Assembly: GCA_046330135.1 (NCBI GenBank)
Contig: JAXLTI010000010.1
Location: forward strand, 87,275-151,274
DNA from: CAYYFX01 sp046330135
Lineage (GTDB): Bacteria > ARS69
Direction: 5' to 3'
DNA: 64,000 nucleotides
Notes under the pieces: generated by a model
Databases searched by the model: none
What the model was told of the DNA's origin: nothing
What the model saw: only the letters and a program-made list of their open reading frames with translations
Shown: one piece after another, positions 1-8,821 of the stretch
Layout: every line of letters starts with the position of its first letter
How positions within the stretch are numbered: the first letter of the stretch is position 1
Position numbers and translations under genes: made by a program

Positions 1-173
1 TCCGCCCCGTCCCCGGAGAGAACGACGCAGCGGACGGACGCGTCGGCGGCCTGCTCCGAGAACACCTGCCCCAGCTCGGCCACGAGCGCCGCGGAGAGCG
101 CGTTGCGCGCTTCCGGACGGCTCAGCGCCACGCGGAGAACGGGGCCGTCGCGGACGACTCGGACGAGGCTCAC
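1..173 (-). CDS. Enoyl-CoA hydratase/isomerase family protein, N-terminal part (cut by window edge)
   Basis: Only the first 57 codons are inside the window. The GTG start at 173 lies 5 bases after the stop of the carboxyltransferase gene, so the two form one transcription unit. The translation contains SRPEARNALSAAL followed by a valine-rich strand, the classic crotonase N-terminal strand-helix pattern with the conserved R-P-x-x-x-N-A-L. In leucine-degradation (liu) operons the gene after methylcrotonyl-CoA carboxylase beta is usually methylglutaconyl-CoA hydratase (LiuC), which is the most likely specific role. That assignment is from context; the catalytic region is not visible. Confidence 0.8.
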   Translation of the reverse strand, partial: MSLVRVVRDGPVLRVALSRPEARNALSAALVAELGQVFSEQAADASVRCVVLSGDGA

Positions 174-178
174 GTGGC

Positions 179-1786
179 TCACATCCGGTACACGCCGAAG
201 GTCGAAGACCCGATGGGCGCGTTCATCGTGGCGGAGAGCGCCAGGGCGAGAACGTCGCGGGTGCGGCGCGGATCGATGATACCGTCGTCCCAGAGGCGCG
301 CGGTGGAGTAGTACGGGCTGCCCTCCCGCTCGTACTTCTCGAGCGTGGGGCGCATGAACTCGCGGCCCTCTTCCTCGGACATCGACTGGCCCTTCTCCGC
401 GAGCTGCTGCGCCTTCACCGTGCGGAGCACGCTCGCGGCCTGCTCGCCGCCCATGACAGAGATGCGCGCGTTCGGCCACATGAAGAGGAAGCGCGGCCCG
501 TACGCGCGCCCGCACATGCCGTAGTTCCCCGCTCCGTAGCTCCCGCCCACGATGACCGTGATCTTCGGCACCGCCGCGTTCGCGACGGCGTTCACCATCT
601 TCGCGCCGTCCTTCGCGATGCCGCCGTGCTCGGCGTCCTTCCCCACCATGAAGCCCGTGATGTTCTGGAGGAAGATCAAGGGAGTCCCGCGCTGGCACGC
701 GAGCTCGATGAAGTGCGTTCCCTTGAGCGCGGACTCGGAGAAGAGGACGCCGTTGTTCGCGAGCACGGCCACGGGGTAGCCGTGGAGGTGGCCGAAGCCC
801 GTGACGAGGGTGCTGCCGTAGCGCGCCTTGAACTCGTGGAAGCGCGAGCCGTCCAGGATGCGGCAGAGGATCTCGCGCGCGTCGTAGGCGGTCCGGAGGT
901 CGCCCGGCAGGACGCCGAGGAGATCCTCGGGATCGTGCCGCGGGGGCTCCGGCTCCGCGCGCTCCACCGGCTCGCGCTTCGTCTCGCCGAGATGGGCCAC
1001 GATGGAGCGTGCGATCTGAAGGGCGTCCGCGTCGCTCTCCGCGAGATGGTCGGCCACGCCGGAGATGCGCGTGTGGACGTCGCCGCCGCCGAGCTCTTCC
1101 GCGGTCACCTCCTCGCCGGTGGCCGCCTTCACGAGCGGCGGCCCGCCGAGGAAAATGGTGCCCTGGTTCTTCACGATCACGGTCTCGTCGCTCATGGCGG
1201 GGACGTAGGCGCCGCCCGCCGTGCACGAGCCGAGCACCACCGCCACCTGCGCGATCCCCTCCGCCGACATGCGCGCCTGGTTGTAGAAGATGCGTCCGAA
1301 GTGGTCGCGATCGGGGAAGACCTCGTCCTGGAGCGGCAGGAAGGCGCCGCCCGAGTCGACGAGGTAGATGCACGGCAGGCGGTTCTCCCGCGCGACGTCT
1401 TGCGCGCGGAGATGCTTCTTCACGGTCAGCGGGAAGTAGGTGCCGCCCTTCACCGTGGCGTCGTTCGCGAGGACCATCACCTCGCGGCCCGCCACGCGGC
1501 CGATCCCGCAGACGATTCCGGCGCTCGGCGCGGCGTCTTCGTAGAGGTCCCAGGCCGCGAGCGGCGCGATCTCGAGGAAGGGGCTGCCCTCGTCGAGGAG
1601 CGCGTCCACGCGATCGCGGACGAAGAGCTTGCCGCGCTTCTCGTGCCGGGCGCGCGCTTCCCGCCCGCCGCCTTCGCGGACGGCGGCCAGACGCTCGGCC
1701 AGCTCGGCGGCGAGGCGGCCGTGGTGATCGACGTTCGCGCGAAACGTCGCGGACGTGGAATCGACGCGGCTTTCGAGGATCTCCAT
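179..1786 (-). CDS. Methylcrotonyl-CoA carboxylase, carboxyltransferase (beta) subunit
   Basis: A 535-residue protein of normal length for the biotin-dependent acyl-CoA carboxyltransferase beta family. Family landmarks are the N-terminal GKLFVRDRVDALLDEGSPFLE, GIVCGIGRVAGREVM, then VDSGGAFLPLQ and GSCTAGGAYVPAM in the first crotonase-like half, and GFMVGKDAEHGGIAKDGAK, GGSYGAGNYGMCGRAY and the late PYYSTARLWDDGIIDP in the second. The LPLQDEVFPD and YFPLTVKKH strings fit methylcrotonyl- rather than propionyl-CoA carboxylase. It would carboxylate 3-methylcrotonyl-CoA in leucine degradation; its biotin-carrying alpha subunit is not in the window, presumably beyond position 1. The start has GGGAGA just upstream, and a possible promoter (TTGTGA, 16 bases, CTAAAG) lies at 1844-1817 on this strand. 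Confidence 0.93.
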   Translation of the reverse strand: MEILESRVDSTSATFRANVDHHGRLAAELAERLAAVREGGGREARARHEKRGKLFVRDRVDALLDEGSPFLEIAPLAAWDLYEDAAPSAGIVCGIGRVAGREVMVLANDATVKGGTYFPLTVKKHLRAQDVARENRLPCIYLVDSGGAFLPLQDEVFPDRDHFGRIFYNQARMSAEGIAQVAVVLGSCTAGGAYVPAMSDETVIVKNQGTIFLGGPPLVKAATGEEVTAEELGGGDVHTRISGVADHLAESDADALQIARSIVAHLGETKREPVERAEPEPPRHDPEDLLGVLPGDLRTAYDAREILCRILDGSRFHEFKARYGSTLVTGFGHLHGYPVAVLANNGVLFSESALKGTHFIELACQRGTPLIFLQNITGFMVGKDAEHGGIAKDGAKMVNAVANAAVPKITVIVGGSYGAGNYGMCGRAYGPRFLFMWPNARISVMGGEQAASVLRTVKAQQLAEKGQSMSEEEGREFMRPTLEKYEREGSPYYSTARLWDDGIIDPRRTRDVLALALSATMNAPIGSSTFGVYRM

Positions 1787-2043
1787 GGGTCTCCCGCGGG
1801 CGTCGGGAAGGCTCCCCTTTAGCAGAGGCGCCCCTGATTCACAAGGGCCGCCCTCGGACGACCCCGGGCGCCTCTCGGGCGCCCTTCGAGGACCCTCCCG
1901 CCCCTTCGGCCAGGTTTCTCGGGACGCGCTGCGAAGAACGGCAAGAAGATTGCTCGCGGGTATGGATGGCGGACCCTCCGCGCGACAAATTGGACCCGGT
2001 CACCGGCACTCGCCCGCTCGGGCGGTGCTCGGAGGGAGAGATC
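1787..2043. promoter_or_regulatory. Divergent intergenic region between carboxylase and alanine dehydrogenase
   Basis: This 257-base gap separates divergent operons and should carry both promoters. On the minus strand TTGTGA (1844-1839) and CTAAAG (1822-1817), 16 bases apart, are a plausible promoter for the carboxylase. On the plus strand only a weak TATGGA (1961-1966) is seen, without a convincing -35. A GGGCGCC/GGGCGCCC inverted repeat sits near 1866-1884. No open frame with good features is present. Confidence 0.35.
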
Positions 2044-3177
2044 ATGGTCATCGGAACCCCGCTGGAGACGCGCCAGCACGAGCATCGCGTGGGGCTCACG
2101 CCCTTCGGCGTGGCTCAGCTGACCCAGGCGGGACACACCGTCTTGGTCCAGAAGGACGCCGGGCGCGCCGCCCGGTTCGCCGATCACGACTATCAGAAGT
2201 CCGGAGCCCAGATCGTCTACGACGCGGAGGAGATCTACCGCCGCTCCGACGTCGTCTGCAGGGTCGGAGCGCTCGGCGCCGAGGAGGTGGGCGTCCTGAA
2301 GCCCGGCTCGGTCGTCTGCGCCTTCCACCACCTCGCCGTGACGCCGCGGGCGCACGTCGAGAAGCTCATGGCGCTCGGCATCACGCTCGTCGGCTACGAA
2401 GTCATCCGCGACTCGGCCGGCGACCTTCCGGTGCTGACCCCCATGAGCGAGATGGCCGGCCAGATGGCGGTCCACGTGGCCGCTCACCTGCTCCAGAACG
2501 ACAACGGCGGGCGCGGGATCCTGATCGGGAGCGTGGCCGGCGTGCCGCCGCCCACCGTACTCGTCCTCGGCGCGGGCACCGTGGGCCGCAACGCCGCGTG
2601 CCGCGCCCTGGCCAACGGCGCGCACGTGGTCGTCATCGACGCGGACCTGAAGAAGCTCCGGAAGCTGAACCGCGAGTTCCAGGGCCGGATCGTGACCGTG
2701 GTGGCGGCCAGCGAGCGCCTCGAGCGCTACACCGGCATCGCCGACGTCGTCATCGGCGCCGTGCTCATTCCCGGCGCGCGCGCCCCCTTCGTGGTGACCG
2801 CGGAGATGGTGCGCGCGATGAAGCCGGGCAGCGTCATCGTGGACGTCTCCATCGATCAGGGCGGATGCGTGGCGACGAGCCGACCCACCTCGATCGACGA
2901 CCCCACCTTCGTGGCGCACGACGTGGTGCACTACTGCGTCCCCAACATGACCGCGAACCTCGCGCGCACGGCGTCGCGCGCGCTCGCGTCGGCGGCGGTC
3001 CCTTACCTCACCGCGCTCGCGAACAAGACCGTCCGCGGCGCGCTGCAGGAAGACCCGGACCTCGGCGCCGGCGTGTACCTCTATCGCGGGAAGATGGTGA
3101 ACCGGACCGTCGGGGAGACGCTCGGTCTCCCGGTCTCGGATCTGAATGACCTCCTGGCGGCGGGCGAACGATCATGA
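2044..3177 (+). CDS. ald: Alanine dehydrogenase / NAD(P) transhydrogenase alpha-like
   Basis: The protein is 377 residues, close to the usual 370 of alanine dehydrogenase. It opens with E-x-R-Q-x-E-H-R-V-G-L-T-P, carries the AGHTVLVQKDAG strand, PMSEMAG and the Rossmann loop VLVLGAGTVGRNAA, and ends its NAD domain with GSVIVDVSIDQGG and HYCVPNMTA. These are signatures of the AlaDh/PNT family; NAD-dependent deamination of alanine to pyruvate is the likely reaction. The start was chosen at the ATG preceded by GGAGGGAGAG; the open frame extends upstream without family similarity. Its stop overlaps the next start as ATGA, so it is translationally coupled to the CoA-transferase. The first motif reads QHEHR where many members have N-E-x-R, so a related opine or lysine-type dehydrogenase is not excluded. 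Confidence 0.88.
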   Translation: MVIGTPLETRQHEHRVGLTPFGVAQLTQAGHTVLVQKDAGRAARFADHDYQKSGAQIVYDAEEIYRRSDVVCRVGALGAEEVGVLKPGSVVCAFHHLAVTPRAHVEKLMALGITLVGYEVIRDSAGDLPVLTPMSEMAGQMAVHVAAHLLQNDNGGRGILIGSVAGVPPPTVLVLGAGTVGRNAACRALANGAHVVVIDADLKKLRKLNREFQGRIVTVVAASERLERYTGIADVVIGAVLIPGARAPFVVTAEMVRAMKPGSVIVDVSIDQGGCVATSRPTSIDDPTFVAHDVVHYCVPNMTANLARTASRALASAAVPYLTALANKTVRGALQEDPDLGAGVYLYRGKMVNRTVGETLGLPVSDLNDLLAAGERS

Positions 3178-4472
3178 ACTGGCTGGCCGACTACAACTCC
3201 AAGCTCAGCAGCGGCGTCGACGCGGTGGGGCGGATCAAGAGCGGAGATCGCGTCTACTACGGCGGCAACGCCGCGATCCCGCAGGCGCTCATCCGGGCGC
3301 TGGCGGCTCGCGCGCACGAGCTCGAGAACGTACAGCTCACGCACGTGCTCCTCCTGGGTCAGGATCCCCTCTCCGCACCCGGAATGGAGAAGCACTTCCG
3401 GCACAACTCCCTCTTCGTGGGCCCCGCGGATCGCAAGGCGGTGAACGACGGCCGCGCGGACTACGTGCCCATCTTCCTGCACCACATTCCGCGGCTCTTC
3501 CGGCAGAACATCGTGCCGCTGGACGTCGCGATGGTGCAGGTGTCGCCGCCGGACGAGCACGGCTTCATGAGCTTCGGCGTGGAGAACCTCGCCTCCAAGG
3601 CCGCGTGCGAGATGGCGAAGACCGTGATCGTCCAGGTCAACCAGCAGATGCCGCGCATCCTCGGGGACTCGTTCATCCACGTGGGGCGCGTGCACGCAGT
3701 CGTGGAGCACAACGAGCCGCTGCCCACGCTCGAGCTGGGCCCGGCCACGGACGTCGAGAAGGCGATCGCGGCGCACATCCTGCCCCTGATCAAGCCCGGC
3801 GCCACGATCCAGATGGGCATCGGCGGCATCCCGGACTCCGTCTTCGAGTCGCTGCGGGGCAACCTCGAGCTGGGCATCCACACCGAGATGATGTCCGACG
3901 GCGCGATGCGCGCCATCGAGCGCGGCACCGTGACGGGCAGCCGCAAGAGCCTCCATCACGGCAAGGTCGTGATCACGTTCGCGCTCGGCAGCGCGCAGCT
4001 CTACGAGTACCTCAACAACAACCCGTTCATCGAGAGCCACCCCGTGGAGTACGTGAACGACCCGATCGTCATCGCCAGGAACGACGATCTCGTCGCGATC
4101 AACTCCGCGATCGAGGTGGATCTCACCGGCCAGGTCTGCTCGGACTCGATCGGGCCCCTGATCTACTCGGGCTTCGGCGGACAGGTGGACTTCATCCGGG
4201 GCGCCGCGCACTCGAAGGGCGGACGGCCCGTGATCGCGCTGCCCAGCTCGGCCCAGGGCGGAAAGACGTCGCGGATCGTGCCGTTCCTGAAGTCGGGCGC
4301 GGGAGTGGTGACCAGCCGCGCCGACGTGCACTACGTCGTCACGGAGTTCGGCGCCGTGAATCTCTTCGGCATGAGCCTGCGCGAGCGCGCGAAGGCGCTC
4401 ATCGGCATCGCGCATCCCGACTTCCGCGACGAGCTCATCCGCGCCGCGAAGGAGAGGAAGCTGCTGGCCTGA
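3174..4472 (+). CDS. Acetyl-CoA hydrolase/transferase family (4-hydroxybutyrate CoA-transferase-like)
   Basis: A 432-residue protein of the class I CoA-transferase family that includes 4-hydroxybutyrate/acetate CoA-transferase. The conserved core MGIGGIPDSVF is followed by GIHTEMMSDG, placing a glutamate at residue 238, the position of the CoA-accepting catalytic glutamate in the clostridial AbfT enzyme. Downstream are SAIEVDLTGQV, SGFGGQVDFIRGA and the YVVTEFGAVNLFG segment typical of the C-terminal domain. It would move CoA between an acyl-CoA and acetate or another acid. The start overlaps the alanine dehydrogenase stop (ATGA), implying joint expression. The exact acid substrate cannot be read from sequence. 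Confidence 0.92.
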   Translation: MNWLADYNSKLSSGVDAVGRIKSGDRVYYGGNAAIPQALIRALAARAHELENVQLTHVLLLGQDPLSAPGMEKHFRHNSLFVGPADRKAVNDGRADYVPIFLHHIPRLFRQNIVPLDVAMVQVSPPDEHGFMSFGVENLASKAACEMAKTVIVQVNQQMPRILGDSFIHVGRVHAVVEHNEPLPTLELGPATDVEKAIAAHILPLIKPGATIQMGIGGIPDSVFESLRGNLELGIHTEMMSDGAMRAIERGTVTGSRKSLHHGKVVITFALGSAQLYEYLNNNPFIESHPVEYVNDPIVIARNDDLVAINSAIEVDLTGQVCSDSIGPLIYSGFGGQVDFIRGAAHSKGGRPVIALPSSAQGGKTSRIVPFLKSGAGVVTSRADVHYVVTEFGAVNLFGMSLRERAKALIGIAHPDFRDELIRAAKERKLLA

Positions 4473-4543
4473 GGACGTTGCCGGCGCCGGGGAGCCGGCG
4501 CCGGCGCCGGCACTCCGGGCGGGAGGACCAGGGGGGCGAGATC

Positions 4544-4577
4544 GCGGCCGTCGCGAGAGCGACGCTGCGACGGCCGC
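4544..4577. terminator. Stem-loop between convergent genes
   Basis: An 11-base perfect inverted repeat, GCGGCCGTCGC (4544-4554) and GCGACGGCCGC (4567-4577), with a 12-base loop lies between the CoA-transferase and rsgA, whose 3' ends face each other. No T-run follows on either strand, so it would be a GC-hairpin or Rho-assisted bidirectional terminator. The preceding 4480-4511 is a run of overlapping GCCGGC/GGCGCC palindromes. Confidence 0.45.
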
Positions 4578-4625
4578 ACGACGGCGTGGGGGTGGCGAGG
4601 CGGACGGGCGGAAGCGTCGCGGCGG

Positions 4626-5708
4626 CTACCTCGCCCTCCCGACCCCCTCCTCGCGCAGCGCGAGGAAGCTGTCCAGCCGATCCACCGGGATGCGCCCCGC
4701 CCTCACCGCTTCTTCCACCGCGCAGCCTTCGTCTCCCGAGTGCCGGCAATCTCCGAAGCGGCAGCCCCTCGCCGCCTCTTCGATCTCGGGGAAGAACTCG
4801 TGCACGGCTTCGCGCGTCACCGGCGGCAGTCCGAAGGAGCGAACGCCGGGCGTATCGATGACCTCGCCGCCCGAGGGCAAGCGGTACAGCGTGGAGGACG
4901 TCGTGGTGTGGCGGCCCTTACCGAGCTTGCCGTAGACGTCGGCGGTGCGAAGGTCGAGGCCGGCGAGGCGGTTCAAGAGCGAGGACTTCCCCACGCCGGA
5001 TTGCCCCGCGAAGACCGACGTCTTGCCGCGCAGCATCGCTTCGAGCGCGGAAACGCCGGCGCCGGTGGCGGCGGAGACGCCCACCGCTTCCACGCCGAGA
5101 GACCGGTAGAGCGCGAGCCACTCGTCGATGCCGCCCGGTCCCACGAGGTCCACCTTGTTGAGGACGAGCGCCGGCGCGAGACCGCCGAGGCGGAACGAGA
5201 TGACGTACCGATCCACCAGCCGCGGCTTGAACGGCGGCTCGGCCGCGGATCCCACGACGACTCCGAGATCCACGTTCGCGCAGACCACCTGCGATTGACC
5301 GCCGTGGCGCAGCCGCGTGAGGTGCGTGCGGCGCGGGAGGACCTCGGTGAGCACGTGCGGGGGGACCGCGCCTTCGAGATAGCGGACGAAGTCGCCCACC
5401 GTCACGGGGTTCGCGCCCCGGTGCGGCACCCGCGTGGACTTGCGCAGATGCGCGGTCACGGGCTCGCCGCCCGCCGCGGGCTCCACGAGGATCTCGCCGC
5501 CGAAGAGCGCCACGACGCGTCCGTCCCGAACGTCGCCCGCCAGCTCGCCGACCGACGCCTCCTCGGGGAGCGCCGGCGCGTTCTGCCGTCCGCGGAAGAC
5601 CTTCTCGCGACGCGGATCGTCGTCAGCCGTCTCCTCGTGGATGCGACCCGGTCGCGGGCGCGCGCGCGCGTGGCCGCCGGCTTTCCGCTTTCGCTTGCCC
5701 TTCGCCAA
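4626..5708 (-). CDS. rsgA: Ribosome small-subunit-dependent GTPase RsgA
   Basis: The 360-residue protein shows the circularly permuted GTPase order unique to the RsgA/YjeQ group: an OB-fold (about 55-145), then NKVD (184-187), then the P-loop GQSGVGKS (235-242), HTTT switch and DTPG (285-288). The C-terminal zinc module uses C316, C321, H323 and C329. It acts late in 30S maturation and is GTPase-stimulated by the small subunit. The N-terminus is a 30-residue Lys/Arg-rich tail, compatible with rRNA binding. The frame opens with a TTG (TTGGCGAAG); a -10-like TAGAAT sits at 5741-5736 on this strand. It is divergent from the Smr gene. Confidence 0.95.
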   Translation of the reverse strand: MAKGKRKRKAGGHARARPRPGRIHEETADDDPRREKVFRGRQNAPALPEEASVGELAGDVRDGRVVALFGGEILVEPAAGGEPVTAHLRKSTRVPHRGANPVTVGDFVRYLEGAVPPHVLTEVLPRRTHLTRLRHGGQSQVVCANVDLGVVVGSAAEPPFKPRLVDRYVISFRLGGLAPALVLNKVDLVGPGGIDEWLALYRSLGVEAVGVSAATGAGVSALEAMLRGKTSVFAGQSGVGKSSLLNRLAGLDLRTADVYGKLGKGRHTTTSSTLYRLPSGGEVIDTPGVRSFGLPPVTREAVHEFFPEIEEAARGCRFGDCRHSGDEGCAVEEAVRAGRIPVDRLDSFLALREEGVGRAR

Positions 5709-5779
5709 ATCCGTTCCCCGGTGGGAGGCCGCGGGATTCTAGGCGCGACGCGACCCGCCCACAAGCCGCGCCGATCCGT

Positions 5780-5785
5780 TACGAT
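5780..5785 (+). promoter_or_regulatory. -10 element of a probable leaderless promoter (Smr gene)
   Basis: TACGAT ends 7 bases before the ATG at 5793, with no Shine-Dalgarno between. Transcription would start at or next to the start codon. The -35 is not recognisable. Confidence 0.4.
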
Positions 5786-5792
5786 CGGTCCC

Positions 5793-6095
5793 ATGACGAG
5801 ACGCGACGACGAGGACGACTACCTGCCGGACGAGGTCGACCTCCCGATCGACGGGACCCTCGACCTCCACTCCTTCCGCCCTCAGGACGTCCCGTCGGTG
5901 GTGAGCGAGTACCTGGACGAGTGTCGCGCCCGCGGAATCCTCGAGGTCCGCATCATCCACGGCAAAGGGATCGGGACGTTGCGCGAGACCGTGCACGCGG
6001 TGATCGCTCGGCGCACGGACGTGGTGCGATCTCGCCTGGACTCGGAGACGGGATCGGGCTGGGGCGCCACGATCGTGGATCTCGCGCCGCGCTAG
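5793..6095 (+). CDS. Stand-alone Smr domain protein
   Basis: A 100-residue protein consisting of one Smr (small MutS-related) domain. LDLHSF (about 23-28) and the HGKGIG loop (56-61) are the two hallmark motifs, and the end GATIVDL is the terminal strand. Smr domains bind or nick nucleic acids; stand-alone versions include ribosome-collision nucleases, but this one lacks extra domains that would point to a role. The first 20 residues are very acidic. It is divergent from rsgA, and its start looks leaderless. Confidence 0.88.
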   Translation: MTRRDDEDDYLPDEVDLPIDGTLDLHSFRPQDVPSVVSEYLDECRARGILEVRIIHGKGIGTLRETVHAVIARRTDVVRSRLDSETGSGWGATIVDLAPR

Positions 6096-6205
6096 GCCGG
6101 GGGAATCGCGGCATCCTGGAGGAGACTCCGGGCTGGTAGCACGCGAAGGCAGGCCGTTGGCGGCTCTCGTTCCGACGAAGAACTGCTCCGCGTCGACGGG
6201 ATTCG

Positions 6206-6234
6206 TTGTTGAACGTCGCCGGGCAGGGTACGCT
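6206..6234 (+). promoter_or_regulatory. Possible promoter of the VIT-type transporter gene
   Basis: TTGTTG (6206-6211), 17 bases, TACGCT (6229-6234), about 87 bases before the start codon. It lies in the 225-base gap 6096-6320, which otherwise shows nothing recognisable. Confidence 0.3.
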
Positions 6235-6320
6235 CCGAAGATCGTCGAGACGTCGAGCCTTCGCGCCGACTGCGGAGTCGGTGACGGGCCGGCCGCTGGG
6301 CACCCTTGGCAAGGTCCGCC

Positions 6321-7013
6321 ATGCCGAATGAGCGCCACCGTCGCGCAAGGATCGGCTGGCTGCGCGCCGCCACGCTCGGCGCCAACGACGGCCTCATTTC
6401 CACGAGCAGCCTAGTCGTGGGCGTGGCTTCCGCCGAGCCCAGCCAGACCGCCGTCCTGCTGGCCGCCGTGGCCGGTCTCGTGGCCGGCTCCCTCTCGATG
6501 GCCGCCGGCGAGTACGTCTCGGTCAGCTCCCAGGCGGATACCGAGAACGCGGATCTCTCGCTGGAGCGGCGAGAGCTGGCCAGCTCGCCCGAAGCCGAGC
6601 GGGCCGAGCTGGCGGCGATCTACGAGGAGCGAGGCCTCAGCCACGACCTCGCGCTCCAGGTCGCGGATCAGCTCATGGCCCGCGACGCGCTGGGCGCCCA
6701 CGCCCGCGACGAGCTCGGCATCCACGAGACCACGCGGGCTCGGCCCATTCAGGCCGCGGTGGCGTCGGCGGCGTCCTTCGCGGTGGGGGCGGCGCCGCCC
6801 GCCGTCGTCGCGGCGCTCTTGCCGGGGGCGAACGTCGCGCTGGTCGTAGTGGCCGTGACTCTGGTCCTCCTGCTCGTCCTCGGCGGTGTCGCCGCCTACC
6901 TCGGCGGCGCCTCGATCGTCCGAGGGGCGCTTCGCGTGGCGTTCTGGGGAGCGGCGGCGATGGGGTGCACGGCCGGCGTCGGCCGACTCTTCGGCACCGT
7001 GGTCTCTTCGTAG
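6321..7013 (+). CDS. VIT1/CCC1-type iron/manganese transporter family membrane protein
   Basis: A 230-residue integral membrane protein. The N-terminal helix carries GANDGLISTSSLVVGVASA, the VIT family signature, and the second helix has GSLSMAAGEYVSVSSQADTE, the conserved metal-binding MAAGEYVS segment. A soluble, acidic, helical stretch (about residues 78-135), which in this family forms the cytosolic metal-binding domain, precedes three further membrane helices. Family members move Fe2+ or Mn2+ out of the cytosol. The ATG was chosen over a TTG 15 bases upstream because family similarity starts at the following arginine-rich residues. It is convergent with the hydrolase gene. Confidence 0.9.
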   Translation: MPNERHRRARIGWLRAATLGANDGLISTSSLVVGVASAEPSQTAVLLAAVAGLVAGSLSMAAGEYVSVSSQADTENADLSLERRELASSPEAERAELAAIYEERGLSHDLALQVADQLMARDALGAHARDELGIHETTRARPIQAAVASAASFAVGAAPPAVVAALLPGANVALVVVAVTLVLLLVLGGVAAYLGGASIVRGALRVAFWGAAAMGCTAGVGRLFGTVVSS

Positions 7014-7025
7014 CGGCGGAAGATG

Positions 7026-7040
7026 CTCGCGCCGCGCGAG
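7026..7040. terminator. Short GC hairpin between convergent genes
   Basis: CTCGCG, 3-base loop, CGCGAG in the 81-base gap between the VIT transporter and the hydrolase. There is no T-run. Confidence 0.3.
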
Positions 7041-7094
7041 TCCTTCGTCCCGGCGCTCACCGTCCTGTCCTTCGCCGCGCCGCCCGGCAACCGG

Positions 7095-7883
<789 letters not shown>

Positions 7884-8007
7884 GGGATCTCCTTCGTTGC
7901 CAAGGGCACCGAGCCGGGGGGCATCCAGGGGTGGTGGAACCGGGCGCAGGGTACCACGACCGAGTCGGAGCGCGGCGAGCGACACGACGGAGCGTGGAGA
8001 GGCGCCT

Positions 8008-8436
8008 CTAGGCTCCGTCGCGCTCCATCGCGCCCGGCGCGGGATACTCCGCGGTCACCACGGTCGAGATCCCGCCGCGAGCGTTGAACTCTCCCACCAC
8101 CCTCATCCTCCGCGGCCGGCAACTCGCCACGAGGTGGTCGAGGATCTCGTTCGTCACCGCCTCGTGGAAGACGCCGCGGTCGCGGAAGGACTGCAGGTAG
8201 AGCTTCAGCGACTTCAGCTCCAGGCACGCGCGATCCGCGACGTAGCGGAGGCGGATCGTGGCGAAGTCCGGCTGGCCGGTGATGGGGCAGAGCGCGGTCC
8301 ACTCCGGCGCGGAGATATCGATCGTGTAGTCGCGCTCGGGGTTGGGATTCGGGAAGGTCTCCACGAGCGCTGCGGCGGGCTTCTTCCCCGCCACCGCGGC
8401 CTTCGCCTTCGCGGCGCGCCCGGTCTCGGTCTTCAT
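8008..8436 (-). CDS. queF: NADPH-dependent 7-cyano-7-deazaguanine reductase QueF
   Basis: A 142-residue type I (YkvM-like) QueF that reduces preQ0 to preQ1 in queuosine biosynthesis. The thioimide-forming cysteine is C50 in ALCPITGQPDF with the catalytic aspartate at 57, followed by SLKLYLQSFRDRGVFHE, the NADPH/substrate motif. An N-terminal Ala/Lys-rich tail of about 23 residues is unusual but does not affect the core. It is the last gene of the queC-queE-queD-queF operon; its ATG overlaps the queD stop (ATGA). Confidence 0.96.
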   Translation of the reverse strand: MKTETGRAAKAKAAVAGKKPAAALVETFPNPNPERDYTIDISAPEWTALCPITGQPDFATIRLRYVADRACLELKSLKLYLQSFRDRGVFHEAVTNEILDHLVASCRPRRMRVVGEFNARGGISTVVTAEYPAPGAMERDGA

Positions 8437-8816
8437 CGCGTCCTCTCCTTCCCTTCGGGGCCGAAGTAGCGGCAGCGCACGTCGCAGGTCTCGTGCACGG
8501 TGATCCGCGACAGCCCCGCCAGCCGCGGCGCGAGGCGCTCCCAGATCCACGCCGCCAGGATCTCGGAGGTCGGGTTCTCGAGCCCTTCGATCTCGTTCAG
8601 ATAGCGATGGTCGAGCCGATCGTGGAGCGGCGCGAAGGCTTCCTTGATGTCCGCGTAGTCGACGAGCCAGCCGGCCCGCTCGTCCACCTCGCCCGCCACC
8701 GCCACGTCCACGCGGAAGCTGTGCCCGTGCAGGCGCCGGCACTTGTGTCCTTCGGGCGACTTCGGCAGCACGTGCGCCGCTTCGAACGTGAACGTCTTCT
8801 CCAGCTCCACGCGCAT
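8433..8816 (-). CDS. queD: 6-carboxytetrahydropterin synthase QueD
   Basis: A 127-residue member of the PTPS/QueD family. Zinc ligands are H15 in FEAAHVLP and the two histidines of LHGHSF, and the Cys of CRRLHGH sits at the catalytic position. HDRLDHRYLN and the late TVHETCDVRCRY strand match QueD. It converts 7,8-dihydroneopterin triphosphate to 6-carboxytetrahydropterin, the step after GTP cyclohydrolase I. It starts 5 bases after the queE stop and overlaps queF. Confidence 0.96.
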   Translation of the reverse strand: MRVELEKTFTFEAAHVLPKSPEGHKCRRLHGHSFRVDVAVAGEVDERAGWLVDYADIKEAFAPLHDRLDHRYLNEIEGLENPTSEILAAWIWERLAPRLAGLSRITVHETCDVRCRYFGPEGKERTR

Positions 8817-8821
8817 GCGGC

